From Acanthosepion pharaonis (taxonomy: Eukaryota; Mollusca; Cephalopoda; Sepiida; Sepiidae), in assembly GCA_903632075.3 (NCBI GenBank), contig CAHIKZ030000247.1, positions 1,614,501 to 1,678,500 on the forward strand: a stretch of 64,000 nucleotides of DNA. The letters are read 5' to 3'. This document shows positions 56,330 through 64,000 of this stretch, one piece after another. Each line of letters starts with the position of its first letter. Within the stretch, counting starts at the first letter, position 1. Below the pieces are notes generated by a model. That model did not search any database. It saw nothing but the letters and a program-made list of their open reading frames with translations, and had not been told where the DNA came from. A program made the position numbers and the translations under genes.

Positions 56330-57501
56330 AATGGCCACCTGTTGCTTTTACTATAGCTCTTAATCTCTCAACAGAAGTGCATGACTTCTTCACCACCTTT
56401 GCACCAACTATACTTCAAAAGAGGTCTGACACAGCTGAGTATGTGATACATGAAACCTGGTTCTCCAATATGGTCATATTCAAGGTCCATAGGATTAATG
56501 TCAGGGCTTGATGGAGGCCAAATTGACATAAAAATCTATGGAAATGTCTCTCCCACCAAATTGGCCATCTATGCTGTTTTTTTTATTTTGGGTGAAGACA
56601 TAGCAACTTACAAATGTGGTTGACGACCAGGGCAACACCTCTTAAACATTTGCTGGTAAATTTTATTCAATTAATATCATTCAATGAACACCAAAGATGA
56701 TTCCAAACCATGACCTGTCCTGGGTATGAGGATAAACTATGACCAACAGCAAGGCAGTTTTGAGGAGTGTGGAACCCCCTTAATTGCTGGTGTTCCCAGG
56801 TCCACCCTGACCCGGGGTGGTAGCACCTGTTAGGGTCCCAACTATGGGTAAATAGTTAACCTCCAAACTGAGATCAAAACACTATGAAAGTGTAAAAAAA
56901 AAAATAGGTTTTAATATCAGAAATACTTTATAAAAAAATTATTACCAGCAATATGTTTAAAAAAATAATACCAGCAATAAAAATTGTCAGCATTAATAAC
57001 CCATTGAGGTTGATATGCCATAAAACAAAACAAACCAAACCATGACACCAGTTTGTTTTTGCCACTTGAAATGTTTTCTAACTTCTTTGGGAATGTTTCC
57101 TGATGAAGTGGTGTAAACCCCTATCATTTTGGTATTTGACCACAGCGGAAATACTTCTCATCAGATCAAATAAAATCTTTGTGGTACACTGCATTGCCAA
57201 CATTATCTTCCCTCTGCCAAGACATTTTTACTTAGAGATGTTTGAGATCAATTCTTGTTGTTGAATTTTGTATGGTTTTAATACTAAATAGTCTCACAAT
57301 CTTCCTTGCTGACCTATCAAAATGTTTTTGCCATCTTCCTCCTGCTTCTGTTTTGATTTCTTCCTGGAGTTGGATTTGATGAGATTGATTGCTTCTCTTG
57401 AAACTATTCCCAGATATTAAAATTTTTTTTTCTTCAAACATTTGTTTTATCACCTCACAATTCTTCATACCAGCCATTTTTCCATATGACAATTTCACCA
57501 T
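56330..57501 (-). pseudogene. Tc1/mariner-superfamily transposase pseudogene, interrupted
   Basis: Read on minus, the frame opens MVKLSYGK near 57501. A RSARKIVRLFSIKTIQN segment typical of the helix-turn-helix before the catalytic domain follows near 57300. After the inserted repeat the sequence continues (VFIE...) and reaches FMSIWPPSSPDINPMD near 56520, the WPP-SPDLNP box. Stops and frameshifts are present. The N-terminal style is nearest the ITmD37-like group, but I could not verify the third acidic residue. Interrupted by family B at 56714-57034. Confidence 0.75.
56714..57034 (-). mobile_element. family B retroposon, complete insertion
   Basis: 321 bp flanked by a perfect 11-bp direct repeat CCAAACCATGA (56703-56713 and 57035-57045). 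This fixes both ends of the family: start (on minus) GTTTTGTTTTATGGCATATC, end CATACCCAGGACAGG. Splitting the transposase pseudogene proves insertion after it. A long target duplication implies LINE-type retroposition rather than cut-and-paste. Confidence 0.85.
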
Positions 57502-57659
57502 GTTTTGTTTGAGCTGCCATATTTAATTAAACTGTGAGCAATAAATCAAAATATTATGCCTTATGCACAATTTGAAACTATTTTTACAAATATGTATATT
57601 TCAGTTTGTTTAAATAATTGGTAGATATTTATACTTCACCTGGTATATGCCATATCTCT

Positions 57660-57890
57660 TCATAGCACTCCACATTTTTTGTTTATTATCTATGAATAGC
57701 CATGAGTTATTAAAAAAGATAGTGGTGGTTTCTTGTTGCCATCCCCACAGTCTTGAATTAAGAGCTGTCTTTCTCCCCCCTCATGACATAGGTGATTATG
57801 GCTCTTGGCACATTCCTTTTCTTTAGTATCTGTGAATAGTATGACTTATTGGAAAAGATAGTAGAGTGGTTTCCTATATTTGAGTGTATC
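57660..57890 (-). repeat. SINE family A tail, duplicated
   Basis: Minus strand 'AGGAAACCACTCTACTATCT' near 57880 and a second version 'AAGAAACCACCACTATCTTT' near 57735, separated by a 'CATAATCACCTATGTCATGA' block as in the 58820-58980 tail. Suggests two tails in tandem. Confidence 0.55.
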
Positions 57891-58257
57891 AAAAGTATTT
57901 ACCTTTTTTCAAAGCTTCTTTCAAGTTCATATTAAAGTCATCAAAAATTTCATTCATTCTAAAATGCGCATAGGAGCAAATGAAACAATATTTACTGTTA
58001 CTGTTGAATGTATCTTATAAGGAAACCGCTAATATTACATTTGTCATTTCTCTTCATCACCGACAGCATCTGACCCGAGTACAATTTATGCTGAAGATAA
58101 ACTGGGTCAAACATTTGCTTAAGTTTCTAATAGTATGTAATATGAAAAAAAAAAAATTAAAAATTAAAAAATGTATAAATACTGCATCTGTCTCATGAGA
58201 CTGTTTTAAGTTTGTATACAGTTTTCATAGATTAAATGTAACTATTATGGGACAATG

Positions 58258-58347
58258 GGTACCTTAGCATGAGGTAATGGTAATATGACTAGCTAGTCAG
58301 GTTAACCATTACTAATGTGCAATGAATTTGATCCTCACTAGGTGCTC
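58258..58347 (+). repeat. tRNA-like SINE head, decayed
   Basis: Related to 44814-44903: 'CTTAGCATGAGGTAATGGTAA' at the box A position and 'TTTGATCCTCACTAGGTGC' at the box B/acceptor side. Confidence 0.5.
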
Positions 58348-58429
58348 AATAGTTTTGTACTAAAACTAAGCTAAACATAGGTAAATTAACAAAGCTCATA
58401 TTAAAAAAAAAAATACTAAATGGTTTGTG

Positions 58430-58620
58430 CATGGATATGTGTACAGAAAATGGAATTTATGAGCAGAGTTCAAATTCTGTGCTAGTGTGTTGCTTTCAGT
58501 TTCCTACAAATGTTCTTAAGGCATGAATCGGACTTTTCTTTGGTAGCTGTGGGTTAAATAGAAGTATAAACTGGTGCAACCAGTATAACAAAAACAAATA
58601 TGAGACAGTGTCTACTACAA
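58430..58620 (+). repeat. SINE family A copy
   Basis: Box-B-like GAGTTCAAATTCTG, then 'TGTTCTTAAGGCATGAATC', 'gtgggttaaatagaagta'. Confidence 0.65.
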
Positions 58621-58659
58621 TTCCATAGAACCAAAATGTGAGTCGTATTTGCAATGTAA

Positions 58660-58980
58660 CATCCAATTCTGGCTGACACAGTTTTTACTCACTGTGCACT
58701 AATGCTCTTGAGGAAAGTTATGAATCCATATTTTTTATCTCTTCACATATAGGTTAAAGAGCAGGGAAACTCTTAGTTGTGGCTCTCTTAGTTGTGGTTA
58801 GCAAACAGGACATCTCTAAATTCAAAACCATGGAGAAGGCAACAAGAAACCACTCCACTATCTTTCCAAAGGAGTCACAGCAATTCAGCTCAGAGATAAT
58901 ATTTAAAAAAGAAAAAAAAACAGAAAAAAATGAGTAGTCATGATCACCCATGTTCTAAAGGGACATGGCATTATGTAAAA
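58660..58980 (+). repeat. SINE family A copy with LINE-like tail
   Basis: 'CTAATGCTCTTGAGGAAAG', 'TATGAATCCATATTTT', 'ggttaaagagcaggga', then the tail 'GCAACAAGAAACCACTCCAC', 'GTCATGATCACCCATGTTCT', 'AAAGGGACATGGCATTATG'. The minus frame 58754-58951 is a shadow. Confidence 0.8.
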
Positions 58981-58989
58981 AAAAAATGA

Positions 58990-59630
58990 CTAAATTCTTT
59001 CTAAAAACCTTTTGACTAATAAAATATATTCTGTTGTTACTCTTATAAAAATAGTTCTTCTGTTTACTGTTAAATTTGCTGCAAGCAAACTGAAGTGAAA
59101 TATGCAGCAGTTAATGAAATGCTGGATTGGATCTTCTTTTTTGTTTTTCTTTTTTCTTTTTTTTTTTTTTTTTTTTTAAATATGTATAGATATTTGCTTT
59201 TACACTTTTAGTATCTACCAAAAGTCATAAATGTTAGCTGTATAAACTTTTTTGTTCAGTAAAGTGCAACATTCAATCACAATTTGTAGAAATAAAAGAA
59301 AAAAAAATCTAATTTTATTGAAATATTTCAGTCCTATTCTAATATTTTATGAAAACACTGATTTTAATTTTAGATTGTACATTCTTTGTATTTAGTACAT
59401 AAAATATACTTCATAACCACACACACACACAAAATGGTGAAGTACGTACTTAACCCAACCCACTTCCTAAAATTTGACCAAACATTTTTTTCTTTTGGCC
59501 TCTGTTGCAAACTTTTCTTCCCACCTCACACATAGTTTTGAAACAAACATAAAATGTTATATTCATTTTCTTTTCTATCTATCTCATATATAGTGTGTGT
59601 GTGAGTTAAAACATTTACTTTCAAATATTC
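58990..59630. other. non-coding stretch
   Basis: T homopolymer near 59158-59177; nothing else recognised. Confidence 0.45.
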
Positions 59631-59639
59631 AAATCATAT

Positions 59640-59990
59640 TTGATTTGTCAAGCAGGAAATTTCTTGATGTCTGAGAAGACAATGACAGCATGTGGAACCT
59701 GAGCAACCCCAACTTGACCCATGCTTTGTGCCTAAAATTGGGTAGATGGAACTGTTTGGAAGATATGGATGGTTGTACTAGTATAAAGTCACAAGTCCTC
59801 TGAGCCGAGGGTTTGAGCATACTGGCTTGTTCAAACAGCTTAACAAATTATATGCTTTCTCCCAGAAACTGTAACTAAGGTTTGCTCAGCTGAGTTGCAA
59901 TATAAACCACAGGTGGGCTCTGTGGATGTTGAACAAATACAAATGTGCCTGAGTGGGTGTCTGCAATAAGGATTGGTTAGCTGTTCTCAT
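59640..59990 (+). repeat. family C repeat, full copy
   Basis: The most complete copy with 42880-43230: 'GGAACTGTTTGGAAGATATG', 'AAAGTCACAAGTC', 'GGGTTTGAGCATACTGGC', 'CAGAAACTGTAACTAAGG', 'AAATGTGCCTGAGTGGGTGT'. The minus frame 59629-59820 lies inside it. Confidence 0.8.
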
Positions 59991-60049
59991 AGGCATGTGT
60001 GCATGGAAAAAGAGTAGATGGCTATTTGGAGATATTGCTATAAATTTTT

Positions 60050-60053
<4 letters not shown>

Positions 60054-60101
<48 letters not shown>
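60054..60101. repeat. (TA)n microsatellite
   Basis: About 23 units. Confidence 0.95.
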
Positions 60102-60104
<3 letters not shown>

Positions 60105-60109
60105 AAAAA

Positions 60110-60430
60110 GCATCTTAACACATTAGGTATTTATTTTTAGAGATAATTTTCTTAATTCAGTACTGAATATTAACCACATAGATTGAACATTATACACTGT
60201 AAACATCAGGATTTAACTAATAATAAAGTCAAGTTAATGACTTATTGGTTAACCCTCAACATCCCAACTGTGTAACTCTGGCAGAGCACATACTATATAA
60301 CCAATGAAAAGATTGTAGAGTTCACAATAACATAACCCTTGAATGAAGCTATGTCACAATAAATTTCAGGTTTGCAACAACTTTTTAGAAAATTAAAAAA
60401 ATACAATACAAAATTAAACAAATAGACTTT
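60110..60430. other. non-coding stretch
   Basis: Nothing recognised. Confidence 0.4.
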
Positions 60431-60434
60431 GTTG

Positions 60435-60510
60435 ATGGACGGACCCTCTGGGAATCACTCCAACCACTTGTCAGTGGATATCAGCAATTGACTGCTCTTA
60501 CTTCTCAATT
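60435..60510 (+). repeat. family I repeat, copy 3 (distal half)
   Basis: 'GACGGACCCTCTGGGAATCA', 'ACCACTTGTCAG', 'TATCAGCAATTGACTGCT'. Confidence 0.65.
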
Positions 60511-60765
60511 TTTTTTCTTTTTTCTTCAACCCCCCTCCCCCGTGTGAATGTGTGCATGTCTGCAGCCATACACATAACTACGCACGTTCCAAGCAGCTAA
60601 CCATCGCATTATCTGCACACCCAGAACTATCATGATGAACAGATATTCCCTAAAGATGCTGGGAAACTCCTGTTATCAACCTGCACACATGAGAAATCTT
60701 AAAGAAAATGTGCTCTCCAACAGGACTTGAACCTACATTATCATTTGATCTGGCATGTTTTAGAT

Positions 60766-61454
60766 CAGCGTTTTTCAAACTTTTTTTTTTTTTTTTTTTT
60801 TTTTTTACTGTAACCCACAGCAAGAATCACATTTTGCATTTCAACCATTATACCTATGTGTAATAAATCAGACACTCTGTTTACTAGGTTCATTTACCTA
60901 GTATCAACATTTTATATGCATATTTCTTATGATCCACACACATTGAAATTACATGTATTTATTTGTATTATCTATTTGAATGAATATAAAATTATTACTT
61001 TTAAAGGAAATAACTAGCCTGTTCTTAAATTTTGCCAAAACAATAGCCAACTCACCAAAAATTCTGAGACTTCAAATAAACACAACACATCATCTTACTC
61101 ACATAGAGAGAATGTGTACTCTACTTTGACATGGAGTCTAGAAATTCACTTTTAGCTCTGACTTCAGATGCAACTGAATTATTCAAGAATATTAACATCT
61201 TTCACTGGCTATGAAGATGAACACACTGTACATCTTTGTAGCTTTAAGTTTTACCACACTGTCTCTTTGTGAGAGAGAACTGACATCACTCAGTCCGCAA
61301 CAAGTTTGACAAACAACATACATAAACTCAATAAGAACAGACCAATTATATTTTAAAAAATTAAAATATAATACGAGCTTACCTCAGTGTAAAACTAGCT
61401 ATGATTTTATGAGTACTGTGCAAATCCCATAACCCACAGTCTGAAAAAGTCCTG
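60766..61454. mobile_element. hAT-like non-autonomous element
   Basis: Begins CAGCGTTTTTCAAACTTTTT and, on minus from the right end, CAGGACTTTTTCAGACTGTG. These are imperfect terminal inverted repeats of hAT type. Eight-base flanks TTTTAGAT and CATTAGAT match at 6 of 8. 689 bp with no transposase frame. A T27 run follows the left end. Confidence 0.6.
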
Positions 61455-61516
61455 CATTAGATCACTTGCCCACAGACCATCACAGGCCAGAAATGTTCTA
61501 TTTACCCTTTCCAGGA

Positions 61517-61522
<6 letters not shown>

Positions 61523-61550
<28 letters not shown>
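61523..61550. repeat. A28 homopolymer
   Basis: One of few long A-tracts on +. Confidence 0.95.
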
Positions 61551-61553
<3 letters not shown>

Positions 61554-61729
61554 ACTCAGATTTTTCTCAAAAAAACTAAATATTTCCATATCCAAAATGT
61601 AAACAAAGTAATTTCTAAAGAATTAATGAATTTATTTTCAATCCAACGTTTTTATTACTTCAAAAAGAGAGACATAATACACACTGTTTAAAATAAATTG
61701 GGTATCCACAAAAAATAATATTTGAAGTA

Positions 61730-62215
61730 CTAATGTATTTACAAGGGTCAGGCCAAAAATGGAATACTGCTATCATATATGAACAGGAGCTTCACGGTCT
61801 TCACATTGCAGTTTCAATAGTTCAAAAGTGTCTCTGCATCCTTATGGGTGACAAATTATTTTCCACTTTGCAACCCCTTTCTCACAGTCAGGAGGAAGTG
61901 GCAAGACTCACTGCTCTATTGCTTATTTCCATGGAAAGTATTCAGATGAACCACATTCCTCAGTTCCACCAGTTCTAACCTTCACGGTTAAGACCCACCC
62001 TGCCACGCCCATTGTAGCGAACCACCCTCAGTCCCTTTGTATTCCAATGGTGAGATGTAAGTTCCACTTGAGCAGTTTCTTCCCACGAACCACTGCTTTG
62101 CAGTATCTACTTCAAGCCTAGGGTTAACTATTACCTTCCCCATATATTTGAATAATCTGTGACTATCATTCTGTAACCCTCAACCTCAAGTGACTCTTGG
62201 GCCTTGTACGTCAAA
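61730..62215 (+). mobile_element. family E retroposon 3' region
   Basis: Frame 61733-61978 ends QEEVARLTALLLISMESIQM..., whose DNA (CTATTGCTTATTTCCATGG...CAGATGA) matches 9890-9935. The shared tip 'CTGTAACCCTCAACCT...CTTGGGCCTTGTA' ends it. It may be a LINE, but no RT motif is visible. Confidence 0.55.
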
Positions 62216-62219
62216 GTAA

Positions 62220-62875
62220 AAAAAATGCTCAAAAGTACTTGAGCAAACAAAAATATGAACTTTGAATAGTTTATCTGTATATTTGATCTGGATCTTCAAC
62301 AACTTATCTGAAAATTGAAACAATACAATAAAAGATGAAATGGACCTTGTTAACCTTTTATCATTCTGTATGTGACGTCATTTGTGGTACAGAAAGTTTA
62401 ACCTGCCACTGAAGGTGACTCTAATGTCTGAATAATAGTGTATGTCAATAGCTGTGTTGTCATATCCTGCTATGACAGCAGAAAACAACTTTGAGTGAAA
62501 TTAACAATAAGAATATTGCAATTGAGAAGCTTTGAAAAAGAATGCAGTGGATAGGAAATTAATATTGATAATGCAGTTTGCTAAAGGTTAATTGAATTTA
62601 ATAAAACTTATAACGTACACACATACACAAGGTTCTCTGGTCATTTATGCAGTGTATGCAGAAATACACACACATCCATACACATGTTCCAATCCTCTAA
62701 TTTCTCATACTTGAACGCATTGATAATTGATTCAGGACCAATACTATTTTCCAAAGAAGCACAATGCCTGAAGTGTTTGTATATGCCTTTGTAGGATAAA
62801 CTACTTGAACTAATGAGCATTTTTTTCCTGGAGCCATGACTACATGAATTTAAGTGTGCTACTAGATTGGCATCT
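62220..62875. other. non-coding stretch
   Basis: Nothing recognised. Confidence 0.4.
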
Positions 62876-62879
62876 AGGT

Positions 62880-63175
62880 CCCACCATTTTACTGTTGAAA
62901 TAGTTAAATGTAACTACCACTTCTACCGCAACAGTTTCTTTTCTCACAATTCCTGCCTGTGGAACTCCCTTCCATTTACTTGCTTCCCTGATAACTATAA
63001 TCTTCAAAAATTTAAATGAAACTTCAATCACTATCTTGAATCCTGTTCATCTTTTATCCTTTCTTCAGTGCCCCCCCCCCAATATCCAGTCTTTTCTCTC
63101 ACTTTCATTCTGTAACCTCCTGCATACTAGTGGCATTCCAACCTTGCTTGGGGGTGGGATGATTAAAAAATAAAT
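62880..63175 (+). pseudogene. LINE ORF2 C-terminus and 3' UTR
   Basis: One + frame reads NSFFSHNSCLWNSLP and then DNYNLQKFK with a stop, the end of ORF2 as at 53225-53320. A 3' UTR follows (CTGTAACCTCCTGCATACTA, GTGGCATTCCAACCTTGCTT) ending in GGGATGATTAAAAAATAAAT. Confidence 0.75.
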
Positions 63176-63234
63176 TATTCTCAGTAAAAATTAAAATATA
63201 TTTACGATATAAGATGACATTGTGGGTATTTTAA

Positions 63235-63440
63235 GATCTGTAACTGAATAATAAGAACAGACTGCTTGGAGAATTTGACACTCACAGAAGATATTGAGGG
63301 ACAGAGGAAAGTGGTGTGGCAAATAACCTACTTAACAATCTTGGTGGAACAGAGACAAGGCGGGCTAGCAAAAAGACAAACCTTGCTCAGAATTACAAAG
63401 GATAGGAAATCGTGGGAAGCCAATATTGCCCATACTCTGA
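63235..63440 (+). pseudogene. LINE ORF2 C-terminal fragment, second type
   Basis: Almost unbroken frame: CLENLTLTEDIEGQRKVVWQ, then TYLTILVEQ and RQTLLRITKDRKSWEANIAH. Same family as 47290-47665 and 29395-29574. Confidence 0.7.
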
Positions 63441-63444
63441 ATTG

Positions 63445-63806
63445 AATAATACTTGTATTATCCATTTATACACATGCACATGTAAAGAGTTAATGAGCAA
63501 TATGTATGTGAATAACTTAATTGGAGAACACATTTTATTAATAATCAAAATTTTTTCCAAGACCTTAAGTGCAATTTTTCATAGACTATCTTAATTTTGA
63601 TTTTATGATTATAAATTCATTCTTTGTAGAAACATATCTCGGCACTATTTCAAAATGGACACGCACACACACACACACTCCTCTATCCCTCTGCTTAATT
63701 TCTACATTCTCCTTCATACACAAGTGTGCAATTCAGCTGTCACATTCACACATTTAATATATGGAAGGCTCACTTAACACCACCAGCACCACGCAAACGT
63801 GCGTGT

Positions 63807-63858
<52 letters not shown>

Positions 63859-64000
63859 AAAAATTGAGCACTGTACCTACACCAGCTCTTTAGACGAAAA
63901 AAGCAAGCAAATAAAGCAGGCGGAGCGGGCAGGCACTACACCGCCTATGTAGGTTAGTAGGCTTCAGACGACCCTACCCTCCTCTTCCTCCTACTCTTAC
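63445..64000. other. window end: microsatellites and a GC-richer edge
   Basis: (CA)n at 63662-63679 and 63810-63855. The last about 120 bases are markedly higher in GC and pyrimidine-rich at the very end, perhaps the edge of an exon, 5' UTR or another repeat. Frames 63412-63952 run through the microsatellites and are not called. Confidence 0.45.

Overview
The window is AT-rich nuclear DNA from an animal. Its density of tRNA-derived SINEs, non-LTR fragments, Tc1/mariner and hAT remnants and long (TA)n/(CA)n microsatellites suggests a cephalopod mollusc. The organism is an inference from repeat style, not from an identified gene. No rRNA, intact tRNA gene, CRISPR, operon or complete protein-coding gene is visible. 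Most of the sequence looks like intergenic or deep intronic DNA. LAYOUT. 1-5.5 kb is plain AT-rich DNA with two possible coding exons (1538-1860 on -, 3612-3756 on +). 5.5-11.5 kb holds a hAT-like MITE, a solo LTR with a perfect target duplication, a fold-back repeat and an internally deleted Tc1 element. 13-21.6 kb is crowded with SINEs, a 320-bp repeat here called family B, microsatellites and LTR pieces. 21.7-29 kb is repeat-poor apart from a hairpin at 25.5 kb. 29-37 kb holds a LINE fragment with an LTR inserted beside it, a mariner remnant, a fold-back repeat and SINEs. 38-50 kb mixes family B, family C, a mariner transposase pseudogene, LINE tails and SINEs. 50-54 kb contains a second Tc1 remnant carrying a 95-bp near-perfect palindrome, then LINE ORF2 debris. 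55-58 kb holds a transposase pseudogene interrupted by family B with an 11-bp target duplication. 58-64 kb has more SINEs, family C, a hAT-like element and two LINE 3' ends. HOW THE PARTS RELATE. The clearest mobile pieces are: (i) SINE family A with a tRNA-like head and two alternative 3' tails, one shared with LINE 3' ends in the window; (ii) LINE fragments that could have supplied the reverse transcriptase; (iii) dead DNA transposons, nested in places; (iv) three members of one or two related LTR families. Short ORFs lying inside these elements are not independent genes. Several short open segments between good-looking + strand splice sites (15022-15073, 36749-36787, 42673-42777, 44425-44502), together with a strong excess of T-tracts over A-tracts on +, hint that much of the window may be intron of a + strand gene. 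This is unproven. Repeat coordinates are hand-read and usually good to about 10-20 bases, except where a target duplication fixes the edge.
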